This document shows positions 24,970 through 33,210 of a stretch of 64,000 nt of DNA, in pieces. The translations under genes were made by a program, and so were the position numbers. The notes below the pieces were generated by a model, which did no database searches, was not told the DNA's origin, and saw nothing but the letters and a program-made list of their open reading frames with translations. Each line of letters begins with the position of its first letter. Positions within the stretch are counted from its first letter, which is position 1. Source of the stretch: RGIG426 sp045598965 (GTDB lineage: Bacteria > Bacillota > Clostridia > Oscillospirales > Acutalibacteraceae); NCBI GenBank assembly GCA_045598965.1, contig JAZRVH010000013.1, forward strand, positions 30,065-94,064. Reading direction: 5' to 3'.

Positions 24970-26172
24970 TTAGGAGTTGATACCGGTAACAACACCCGAG
25001 CCAACGGTACGGCCGCCTTCACGAATAGCGAAGCGGAGGCCTTCCTCGATAGCAATCGGTTTCACGAGCTCCACGTCCATCTCGACGTTATCGCCCGGCA
25101 TGCACATCTCAGTGCCTTCCGGCAGGGAGATAACACCGGTCACGTCAGTGGTACGGAAGTAGAACTGCGGACGATAGTTGTTGAAGAACGGGGTGTGACG
25201 GCCGCCCTCATCCTTGGAAAGGACATAAACCTGACCATGGAATTTGGTGTGCGGGTTGATGGAGCCGGGTTTGCAGAGAACCTGACCACGCTCAACTTCT
25301 TCACGGCCAACGCCACGGAGAAGGGCACCGACGTTGTCGCCGGCCTCGCAATAGTCGAGGGTCTTGCGGAACATTTCCATAGAGGTAACGACGGTCTTGG
25401 ATTTCTCCTCGGTAAGACCGACAATCTCAACCTCTTCGCCGGCTTTCAGGGCACCACGCTCAACACGACCGGTAACAACAGTACCACGGCCGGAGATGGT
25501 CATAACGTCCTCAATCGGCATCAAGAAAGCGAGGTCAGATTTACGCTCCGGAGTCGGGATGTAGCTGTCGACAGCTTCCATGAGCTCAAGAATCGGAGCA
25601 TAGGTCGGATCGTTGACATCGGTGGAAGCACACTCCAGAACCTGGAGAGCAGAACCTTTGATGATCGGGGTGTCGTCGCCCGGGAATTCGTACTCATCGA
25701 GGGTCTCGCGGATTTCCATTTCAACGAGCTCGAGGAGTTCCGGATCGTCCATTTGGTCAACTTTGTTCATGAAGACCACAATGTACGGAACGTTAACCTG
25801 GCGAGCGAGCAGCAGGTGCTCTTTGGTCTGAGCCATCGGGCCATCGGTAGAAGCGATAACCAGGATAGCACCGTCCATCTGAGCAGCACCGGTGATCATG
25901 TTTTTGATGTAGTCGGCGTGGCCGGGGCAGTCAACGTGAGCATAGTGACGGGTAGCCGTCTCATACTCGACGTGAGCGGTGTTGATGGTAATACCACGCT
26001 CACGCTCTTCCGGAGCCTTATCGATGTTGGCGTAGTCGGTGAAGTCCGCACCGCCCTGCAGCGCGAGAACGTTCGTGATCGCGGCGGTCAGAGTGGTTTT
26101 ACCATGGTCAACGTGACCGATGGTACCGATGTTAACGTGGGGTTTGTTGCGTTCAAATTTTGCTTTTGCCAT
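24970..26172 (-). CDS. tuf: Elongation factor Tu
   Basis: EF-Tu carries aminoacyl-tRNA to the ribosomal A site as a GTP complex. The 400-residue protein has P-loop GHVDHGKT, the switch I RGITINTAHVEYE, DCPGHADY, base-recognition NKVDQ, and the conserved domain 2 and 3 sequences (GRGTVVTGRVERG, HTKFHGQVYVL). Strong ribosome binding site AAGGAGG. It has its own promoter in the 109-base gap after fusA as well as read-through from the rpsL promoter. Confidence 0.98.
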   Translation of the reverse strand: MAKAKFERNKPHVNIGTIGHVDHGKTTLTAAITNVLALQGGADFTDYANIDKAPEERERGITINTAHVEYETATRHYAHVDCPGHADYIKNMITGAAQMDGAILVIASTDGPMAQTKEHLLLARQVNVPYIVVFMNKVDQMDDPELLELVEMEIRETLDEYEFPGDDTPIIKGSALQVLECASTDVNDPTYAPILELMEAVDSYIPTPERKSDLAFLMPIEDVMTISGRGTVVTGRVERGALKAGEEVEIVGLTEEKSKTVVTSMEMFRKTLDYCEAGDNVGALLRGVGREEVERGQVLCKPGSINPHTKFHGQVYVLSKDEGGRHTPFFNNYRPQFYFRTTDVTGVISLPEGTEMCMPGDNVEMDVELVKPIAIEEGLRFAIREGGRTVGSGVVTGINS

Positions 26173-26227
26173 TGTTACATCCTCCTTGATATAGGTAATG
26201 ATAGTGTTTACAAAAAATCACAACGCC

Positions 26228-26256
26228 ATTTTACCAAGTTTTTCAAAAAAAATCAA
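26228..26256 (-). promoter_or_regulatory. Separate promoter of tuf
   Basis: Minus strand: -35 TTGATT (26251-26256), 17 bases, -10 TAAAAT (26228-26233). The spacer and upstream region are very A/T-rich, as in an UP element. Confidence 0.65.
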
Positions 26257-26281
26257 GTCTTTTTAGGAAAAAAGTTTGGAA

Positions 26282-28366
26282 TTAGGCATCTTTATGACCA
26301 CGTTTGGAGATAATCTCCTCCGCAACGCTCTTAGGCAGTTCGGAGTAATGACTCGGCTCCATAACGTATTGGCCACGACCCTGCGTTTTGGAACGAAGGT
26401 CGGTAGCGTAACCGAACATCTCGGCCAGCGGGATAGACGCACGGATTTGCTGGGCACCGGAAACGGCATCCATACCTTGCATCAAGCCACGACGAGAGTT
26501 GATATCGCCGATAACGTCGCCGGTGTATTCGTCCGGGGCGGTAACGGAGACTTTCATAATCGGTTCCATAAGAACCGGGTCAGCCTTACGCATCGCCTCT
26601 TTGAATGCCATAGAACCGGCAATCTTAAACGCCATTTCAGAGGAGTCGACCTCGTGATAGGAACCGTCGTACAGCGTGACTTTCACGTCCACGACCGGAT
26701 AGCCTGCCACGATACCGGACTGCATGGCACCTTGGATACCGGCGTCAACCGCAGGAATATACTCCTTCGGAATGGCACCACCGACGATGGCATTGATAAA
26801 CTCATAGCCTTTGCCGGACTCGTTCGGTTCAAGTTTGATTTTGACGTGACCGTATTGACCTTTACCACCGGACTGACGGGCATACTTGGTATCCACATCA
26901 GCGAGGCGGCGAATGGTCTCTTTGTAAGCAACCTGCGGAGCACCGACGTTGGCTTCCACTTTGAATTCACGGAGCAAACGGTCGACGATAATCTCCAGGT
27001 GAAGCTCACCCATACCGGCAATAATGGTTTGACCGGTTTCTTCGTCACTGTAGGTGCGGAAGGTCGGGTCCTCCTCGGCGAGTTTCGCCAAAGCAATACC
27101 CATCTTCTCTTGACCGGCCTTGGTCTTCGGCTCAATCGCCACACGGATAACCGGCTCCGGGAATTTCATCGATTCAAGAACAATCGGATGTTTCTCGTCG
27201 CACAAGGTATTACCGGTGGTGGTGTTTTTCAGACCGACAGCCGCCGCAATATCACCGGCATAGACCTCTTCGATGTCTTGACGGTGGTTTGCGTGCATCT
27301 GCAAAATACGACCGAGACGCTCGTTGTTGTCTTTGTTCGGGTTGTACACGGTGGTACCCGCTTTGCAGATACCGGAATACACACGGAAGAAGCAAAGTTT
27401 ACCAACGTACGGGTCGGTGGCAATTTTGAAGGCGAGAGCCGCAAACGGCTCTTTATCGGAGGACGGACGCTCCTCCTCTTCCTCGGTGTCGGGGTTCACG
27501 CCTTTGATAGCGGGAACGTCCGTCGGCGAGGGCATATAGTCCACAATCGCATCCAGCAGCTTCTGGACACCCTTGTTGCGATAGGAAGTACCGCAGCAGA
27601 CAGGCACCATGGTGTTGGCGAGGGTGGATTTACGGATGCAGGCTTTGATTTCTTCGATAGTGAGTTCCTCACCGGCGAAGTATTTTTCCATCAAGTCGTC
27701 ATCCTGCTCCGCAACGTGCTCAATGAGCTCGTCGTGGTATTGCTGAGCTTTCTCTTTCATATCGTCCGGGATATCTTCTTCACGGACATCAATGCCGGCG
27801 TCATCATAGTAGATGTAGGCCTTCATCTCCACGAGGTCGATAATTCCTTTGAAGAACTGCTCAGCACCGATCGGCAATTGGATCGGCACAGCATTACATT
27901 TCAGGCGTTCTTTCATCATGTCGATAACACGATAGAAATCAGCACCCATAATGTCCATTTTGTTGACGTACGCCATACGGGGAACTTTGTATTCGTCCGC
28001 CTGACGCCACACGGTCTCAGACTGGGGTTCCACACCGCCTTTTGCACAAAGAACGGTCACAGAACCGTCGAGAACACGCAGAGAACGCTGCACTTCAACG
28101 GTAAAGTCCACGTGTCCGGGAGTGTCGATGATGTTGATACGGTGGTCTTTCCAGAAACAAGTGGTAGCGGCGGAGGTGATGGTAATACCACGCTCCTGCT
28201 CTTGTGCCATCCAGTCCATCGTAGCGGTACCATCGTGGGTCTCGCCGATTTTGTGGTTGATACCGGTGTAGTACAAAATACGCTCGGTAGTCGTCGTTTT
28301 ACCGGCGTCGATGTGAGCCATGATGCCGATATTACGTGTTTTTTCAAGAGTAACTTGACGTCCCAT
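26282..28366 (-). CDS. fusA: Elongation factor G
   Basis: EF-G drives ribosomal translocation. The 694-residue protein has P-loop AHIDAGKT, RGITITSAATT, DTPGHVDF, NKMD, and the G', II, III, IV and V domains (loop GGKGQYGHVKIKLEP in domain IV). It is canonical in length and motifs, with no sign of the EF-G2/FusB type. Start ATG follows AAGGAGG; the rpsG stop is 18 bases upstream. Confidence 0.98.
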   Translation of the reverse strand: MGRQVTLEKTRNIGIMAHIDAGKTTTTERILYYTGINHKIGETHDGTATMDWMAQEQERGITITSAATTCFWKDHRINIIDTPGHVDFTVEVQRSLRVLDGSVTVLCAKGGVEPQSETVWRQADEYKVPRMAYVNKMDIMGADFYRVIDMMKERLKCNAVPIQLPIGAEQFFKGIIDLVEMKAYIYYDDAGIDVREEDIPDDMKEKAQQYHDELIEHVAEQDDDLMEKYFAGEELTIEEIKACIRKSTLANTMVPVCCGTSYRNKGVQKLLDAIVDYMPSPTDVPAIKGVNPDTEEEEERPSSDKEPFAALAFKIATDPYVGKLCFFRVYSGICKAGTTVYNPNKDNNERLGRILQMHANHRQDIEEVYAGDIAAAVGLKNTTTGNTLCDEKHPIVLESMKFPEPVIRVAIEPKTKAGQEKMGIALAKLAEEDPTFRTYSDEETGQTIIAGMGELHLEIIVDRLLREFKVEANVGAPQVAYKETIRRLADVDTKYARQSGGKGQYGHVKIKLEPNESGKGYEFINAIVGGAIPKEYIPAVDAGIQGAMQSGIVAGYPVVDVKVTLYDGSYHEVDSSEMAFKIAGSMAFKEAMRKADPVLMEPIMKVSVTAPDEYTGDVIGDINSRRGLMQGMDAVSGAQQIRASIPLAEMFGYATDLRSKTQGRGQYVMEPSHYSELPKSVAEEIISKRGHKDA

Positions 28367-28384
28367 GTTTTCCTCCTTATGGCA

Positions 28385-28855
28385 TTACCAGCGGAAATGT
28401 GCGAACGCTTTGTTGGCCTCAGCCATCTTATGCGTATCTTCACGTTTTTTCGCCGCACCGCCGACACCGGCAATGGCATCGACGATCTCGTTAGCAAGGC
28501 GTTCTTTCATCGTACGCTCGGAACGAGCACGAGAATAGGTGGTCAACCAACGCAGACCAAGGGTAACACGGCGGTCCTCACGGACCTCAATCGGGACCTG
28601 ATAGGTAGCACCACCGACACGACGGGCTTTGACTTCGAGAACGGGCATAATGTTCTCCATCGCTGCCTCAAACGCTTCCAGCGGTTCCTTACCGGTCTTT
28701 TCAGCCACGATGTCAAACGCATCGTACACAATCTTCTGTGCAACACCACGTTTGCCGTCGAGCATAATGTTGTTGATGAGTCGGGTCACCAGTTTGGAAT
28801 TATAAACCGGATCCGCCAACACATCACGTTTCGGAATAGAGCCTCTTCTGGGCAT
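28385..28855 (-). CDS. rpsG: 30S ribosomal protein S7
   Basis: Primary 16S rRNA binder that nucleates assembly of the 30S head. The 156-residue protein begins MPRRGSIPKRDVL and keeps the conserved KLVTRLINNIMLDGKR and GGATYQVPIEVREDRR. The start at 28855 follows AAGGAGGGAAG; 17 in-frame codons further upstream precede the ribosome binding site and are not used. It follows rpsL by 132 bases, a longer gap than usual, containing an inverted repeat and a candidate promoter. Confidence 0.97.
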   Translation of the reverse strand: MPRRGSIPKRDVLADPVYNSKLVTRLINNIMLDGKRGVAQKIVYDAFDIVAEKTGKEPLEAFEAAMENIMPVLEVKARRVGGATYQVPIEVREDRRVTLGLRWLTTYSRARSERTMKERLANEIVDAIAGVGGAAKKREDTHKMAEANKAFAHFRW

Positions 28856-28877
28856 TCTACTTCCCTCCTTCATAGAA

Positions 28878-28906
28878 ATGATATCATAGGTACTCGAGGG
28901 TGACAA
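28878..28906 (-). promoter_or_regulatory. Candidate promoter in front of rpsG
   Basis: Minus strand: TTGTCA (28901-28906), 17 bases, TATCAT (28878-28883). Both hexamers have one or two deviations, so this is a weak call. Confidence 0.4.
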
Positions 28907-28928
28907 GCCCCCGTCGGCACAAGAGACT

Positions 28929-28957
28929 CTATATAGAATGTATATATATCTATATAG
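28929..28957. repeat. CTATATAGA inverted repeat between rpsL and rpsG
   Basis: Nine-base arms (28929-28937 and 28949-28957) separated by 11 A/T-rich bases. No T tract follows closely, so it is not a clear terminator; it may be an mRNA processing or protein-binding site. Confidence 0.5.
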
Positions 28958-28987
28958 CGTCCTTTTTAGGCCGCTTTTGTGTCAGGA

Positions 28988-29401
28988 TTACTTCTTCGGA
29001 CGTTTGGCACCGTACTTGGAACGAGCCTGCATACGGTTGGCGACACCCTGGGTATCAAGCGTACCACGGATAATGTGATAACGCACACCAGGCAAGTCAC
29101 GAACACGGCCGCCACGCAGCAGCACGACAGAGTGTTCTTGCAGGTTGTGGCCTTCGCCCGGAATGTAGGTGGTAACCTCAATACCGTTGGAAAGACGCAC
29201 ACGAGCAACTTTACGCAGAGCGGAGTTCGGTTTTTTCGGCGTAGTCGTTTTGACAGCAGTACACACACCACGTTTTTGCGGAGCATTGCGGTCAGTTGCG
29301 ATCTGTTTCTTCGAGTTCCAGCCTTTCAAAAGAGCCGGAGCTTTCGCCTTTTTCTCCAAATCTTGGCGTCCCTTGCGAACCAGTTGGTTAAAAGTCGGCA
29401 A
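28988..29401 (-). CDS. rpsL: 30S ribosomal protein S12
   Basis: S12 lies at the decoding centre. The 137-residue protein shows KKPNSALRK (with the Lys and Pro at the streptomycin positions in wild-type form), PGEGHNLQEHS and GVRYHIIRG. I chose TTG at 29401 as start because it gives the universal PTFNQLVRKG start and lies eight bases after GAGGAGG; a GTG three codons upstream overlaps the ribosome binding site. First gene of the str block. Confidence 0.96.
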   Translation of the reverse strand: MPTFNQLVRKGRQDLEKKAKAPALLKGWNSKKQIATDRNAPQKRGVCTAVKTTTPKKPNSALRKVARVRLSNGIEVTTYIPGEGHNLQEHSVVLLRGGRVRDLPGVRYHIIRGTLDTQGVANRMQARSKYGAKRPKK

Positions 29402-29434
29402 ACAAAACACCTCCTCATTAAAAAATTTATTCGG

Positions 29435-29466
29435 GCGTAGGTGGGCAGACTTCTACCCACCTACGC
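29435..29466 (-). promoter_or_regulatory. Stem-loop with U tract in the rpsL leader (candidate attenuator)
   Basis: A perfect 11- to 12-bp stem GCGTAGGTGGG / CCCACCTACGC between the rpsL promoter and rpsL, followed on the minus strand by CCGAATAAATTTTTT. It could stop early transcripts or, less likely, end rpoC transcripts. Confidence 0.55.
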
Positions 29467-29478
29467 AACCAAATATAC

Positions 29479-29507
29479 ATTTTAGCATACCCCTTTGCGG
29501 TTGTCAA
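29479..29507 (-). promoter_or_regulatory. Promoter of the rpsL-rpsG-fusA-tuf operon
   Basis: Minus strand: -35 TTGACA (29502-29507), 17 bases, -10 TAAAAT (29479-29484); the -10 is preceded by TATGC, giving an extended -10. Confidence 0.85.
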
Positions 29508-29554
29508 GCGAATTTTTTCGTTTTTTCGCTTAAAACCGTGCTTTTCAGCAGATT

Positions 29555-32500
29555 TTACTCCTCAGAGGCATCCGTGGCAGCCTCCGCCGCCAGTTCATCC
29601 TCGCCCTCCGCAAGCATACTACGCAGAGCGTTGACATACGGATCATCGTCCGACGCATGGGTGTTGATAACCTCAACGTCGTTGTAGGTCTGAACGCCGG
29701 TACCGGCAGGAATCAGCTTACCGATGATGACGTTCTCTTTAAGACCGAGCAGCGGGTCAACCTTGCCCTTGATAGCGGCATCGGTGAGCACACGGGTGGT
29801 CTCCTGGAAGGAGGCCGCCGACAGGAAGCTGTCGGTAGCGAGAGCCGCCTTGGTAATACCGAGAAGCAGCGTTTCGTACTCGGCAAGGCGGAGGTTCTCC
29901 TCCCCTGCGTCGATACGTGCCTGCACCGCCGCATTCGCCATTTCCGCCTCAATGCGGTCGACGGTGGAACCGCCGATGAGCGTGGAGCTTCCCGCATCGC
30001 TGACGTAAACCTTGTGCATCATTTGACGCACGATGACCTCGATGTGTTTATCGTTGATTTTAACGGATTGCAGACGGTAAGCACTCTGTACTTCCTCGGT
30101 CAGATAGTTCTGAACCGCCGTGGCACCGTTCACCGCCATAATGTCATGGGGGTTGATGGAACCATCCGTCAAACGGTCGCCCTTCATCACGTGGTCACCC
30201 TCGTGCACACGGATGTGCGTACCAAACGGAATCACATAGGAGCGTTCATCCAGCTCGCCGTCTTTGTTGTTGGTAACCACCACGAGCTGTTTCTTTTTCT
30301 CCTCCGCAAAGCGAACATCACCCTCAATTTCGGTGATGATGGCGTGGTTTTTCGGCTTGCGAGCCTCAAACAACTCCTCAACACGGGGAAGACCCTGAGT
30401 AATATCCTCACCGGACGCAATACCACCGGTGTGGAACGTACGCATGGTCAGCTGGGTACCCGGCTCACCGATGGACTGAGCGGCAATGGTACCGACTGCC
30501 TCACCCACCGTAACCGGGTCGACGGTTGCCAAGTTGGCACCATAGCAGTGAGCACACACACCGTGTTTGGCGTGGCAGGTGAGCACCGAGCGGACACGCA
30601 CTTTCATCGGCATACCGAATTCTTCCATTTGAGCGACCATCGCTTCGGCGTCTCTCTCGCTCATCAGATGCTCACGGCTGAAGATGACTTCGCCGGTCTT
30701 CGGATTAACGAAATCCTCCGCCAAGAAACGGCCGGTCAAACGCTCAGGCAGCTTCTCAATAACGGTGTTACCGTCTTTAATTTCATAAACCTCAATACCC
30801 TCGTGAGTGCCGCAGTCACGCTCACGGATAATGACATCCTGTGCCACGTCCACGAGACGACGGGTCAAGTAACCGGAGTCAGCCGTACGCAAAGCGGTAT
30901 CTGCCAAACCTTTACGGGCACCACGGGAGGCGATGAAGTATTCGAAAACGTTAAGGCCTTCACGATAGTTTGCACGAATCGGCACCTCGATAGCACGACC
31001 GGAGGTGTTGGCAATCAAGCCACGCATACCGGCGAGCTGACGAATCTGAGCGGACGAACCACGAGCACCGGAATCCGCCATCATAAAGATGGGGTTGTAC
31101 GGGTCCATGTTGTCGTTCAACGCCTCTCCCACCTTTTCGGTGGTCTCGTTCCACACACGAACCACATTGCGATAGCGTTCTTCCTCGCTCATAAGACCTT
31201 GCTCGAACACATCCACAATCTTGTCCACCTGGGCCTCGGCGTCGGCGATGATTTCCTTTTTCGCCGGCGGGATGGTAGCATCCATAACCGAAACGGTCAA
31301 CGCCGCCACGGTGGAATAGTGATAGCCTTGGGATTTCACAGCATCCAGCACCTCGGAGGTGTCCGCCGGGCCGTGAACTTTAATGCATTTTTCAATGATC
31401 TTGGACAGCTCTTTCTTGCCGACCTTGAAATTGACTTCATACTCGAACAGATTGTCCGGGTTGGAACGATCCACAAAACCGAGGTCTTGCGGAATCGGAC
31501 GGTTGAAGATGATACGACCGATCGTGGTCTCGACCATGCGGGATTTCTCCTCGCCGTCGATAACCAGCGTACGGCGTACACGGATTTTTGCGTGCAAGCC
31601 GATAACGCCATTGTCGTACGCCATCTGAGCCTCATCCTCGTTACCAAACGCTTTGCCCTCGCCCAGTTCGCCCTCACGCTCGTAGGTCAAGTAATACGAA
31701 CCGAGAACCATATCCTGGGTCGGCACCGCCACCGGTTTACCGTCGGACGGTTTCAGCAAGTTGCCGGCAGCCAACATCAAGAAGCGAGCCTCCGCCTGTG
31801 CCTCAGCAGACAGCGGCACGTGCACAGCCATTTGGTCGCCGTCGAAGTCGGCGTTAAAAGCGGTACACACGAGCGGATGCAGTTTAATGGCACGGCCCTC
31901 CACCAGCACCGGCTCAAACGCCTGAATGCCGAGGCGGTGAAGCGTAGGTGCACGGTTAAGCATAACCGGGTGGTCTTTAATAACGATTTCCAACGCATCC
32001 CACACATCCGGATGGACACGCTCCACCATCTTACGGGCAGATTTGATGTTGCCGGAAGCACCGGTTTCCACCAAACGTTTCATAACAAACGGTTTGAACA
32101 GCTCAAGAGCCATTTCTTTCGGCAGACCGCACTGATACATTTTCAGTTCCGGACCGACAACGATAACCGAACGACCGGAATAGTCCACACGTTTACCGAG
32201 CAGGTTCTGACGGAAACGACCCTGTTTACCTTTCAGAATATCCGAAAGGGATTTCAGCGGACGGTTGTTCGGGCCGGTAACCGGACGGCCACGACGGCCG
32301 TTGTCGATAAGGGCGTCCACCGCCTCTTGCAGCATACGTTTCTCGTTGCGGACGATGATGTCCGGTGCACCGAGCTCCAGCAAACGCTGCAAACGGTTGT
32401 TGCGGTTAATCACACGACGATAAAGGTCGTTTAAGTCGGAGGTGGCAAAGCGGCCGCCATCCAACTGCACCATCGGACGAATATCCGGCGGGATAACCGG

Positions 32501-33193
32501 CACCACGTTCAGAATCATCCACTCGGGACGGTTGCCGGAAGCACGGAACGCCTCCACAACCTCCAAGCGTTTGATAATGCGGGCACGTTTTTGACCGTTG
32601 GAGTTTTCCAGTTCCTCTTTCAGTTCGGCGGCAAGCTCCTCAAGGTCAATTTCCGCAAGCAGTTTTTGGATGTATTCCGCACCCATTCCCGCTTCGAAAT
32701 CGTCCTCGTATTTCTCACGCATATCCCGATAATCTTTCTCGCTCAAAATCTCTTTTTTCGCAAGAGGCGTAGAGCCCGGATCGGTCACGATATAGGAGGC
32801 AAAATAAAGAACATTCTCCAACTGACGGGGCGTAATATCCAGCATCAAGCCGATGCGGGACGGAATACCCTTGAAATACCAAATGTGAGACACCGGAGCC
32901 GCCAATTCAATGTGGCCCATACGCTCACGGCGAACTTTTGCACGGGTGACCTCCACGCCGCACTTGTCGCAGATTTTGCCTTTGAAGCGAATACGTTTAT
33001 ATTTGCCGCAATGGCATTCCCAGTCCTTCGTCGGTCCAAAGATACGCTCACAGAACAGGCCGTCCCGTTCCGGTTTGAGCGTACGATAGTTGATGGTTTC
33101 CGGTTTTTTCACTTCACCATACGACCAACTGCGAATTTGGTCAGGAGAGGCAAGACCGATTTTAATGGAATCAAATACATTAAAGTTCATCAT
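29555..33193 (-). CDS. rpoC: DNA-directed RNA polymerase subunit beta'
   Basis: Catalytic subunit of RNA polymerase. The 1212-residue protein has the N-terminal zinc ribbon (CHCGKYKRIRFKGKICDKCG), the active-site loop NADFDGDQMAVH with three Mg ligands, the trigger-loop region LTMRTFHTGGIA and the second zinc site (CGTHEG, CHAKHGVCAHCYG). Length is typical for Firmicutes. The start is ATG 33193 (MMNFNVFDSIKIG) after AAAGGGGAG; the ORF runs a few codons further upstream. It follows rpoB by 17 bases. Confidence 0.98.
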   Translation of the reverse strand: MMNFNVFDSIKIGLASPDQIRSWSYGEVKKPETINYRTLKPERDGLFCERIFGPTKDWECHCGKYKRIRFKGKICDKCGVEVTRAKVRRERMGHIELAAPVSHIWYFKGIPSRIGLMLDITPRQLENVLYFASYIVTDPGSTPLAKKEILSEKDYRDMREKYEDDFEAGMGAEYIQKLLAEIDLEELAAELKEELENSNGQKRARIIKRLEVVEAFRASGNRPEWMILNVVPVIPPDIRPMVQLDGGRFATSDLNDLYRRVINRNNRLQRLLELGAPDIIVRNEKRMLQEAVDALIDNGRRGRPVTGPNNRPLKSLSDILKGKQGRFRQNLLGKRVDYSGRSVIVVGPELKMYQCGLPKEMALELFKPFVMKRLVETGASGNIKSARKMVERVHPDVWDALEIVIKDHPVMLNRAPTLHRLGIQAFEPVLVEGRAIKLHPLVCTAFNADFDGDQMAVHVPLSAEAQAEARFLMLAAGNLLKPSDGKPVAVPTQDMVLGSYYLTYEREGELGEGKAFGNEDEAQMAYDNGVIGLHAKIRVRRTLVIDGEEKSRMVETTIGRIIFNRPIPQDLGFVDRSNPDNLFEYEVNFKVGKKELSKIIEKCIKVHGPADTSEVLDAVKSQGYHYSTVAALTVSVMDATIPPAKKEIIADAEAQVDKIVDVFEQGLMSEEERYRNVVRVWNETTEKVGEALNDNMDPYNPIFMMADSGARGSSAQIRQLAGMRGLIANTSGRAIEVPIRANYREGLNVFEYFIASRGARKGLADTALRTADSGYLTRRLVDVAQDVIIRERDCGTHEGIEVYEIKDGNTVIEKLPERLTGRFLAEDFVNPKTGEVIFSREHLMSERDAEAMVAQMEEFGMPMKVRVRSVLTCHAKHGVCAHCYGANLATVDPVTVGEAVGTIAAQSIGEPGTQLTMRTFHTGGIASGEDITQGLPRVEELFEARKPKNHAIITEIEGDVRFAEEKKKQLVVVTNNKDGELDERSYVIPFGTHIRVHEGDHVMKGDRLTDGSINPHDIMAVNGATAVQNYLTEEVQSAYRLQSVKINDKHIEVIVRQMMHKVYVSDAGSSTLIGGSTVDRIEAEMANAAVQARIDAGEENLRLAEYETLLLGITKAALATDSFLSAASFQETTRVLTDAAIKGKVDPLLGLKENVIIGKLIPAGTGVQTYNDVEVINTHASDDDPYVNALRSMLAEGEDELAAEAATDASEE

Positions 33194-33210
33194 AGTGCAA
33201 CTCCCCTTTC

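Noticed and set aside
26276..28903. Long open frame on the plus strand opposite fusA and rpsG
   Set aside because: It is an antisense image of two clearly conserved genes, rich in His and Arg, with no ribosome binding site or family resemblance.
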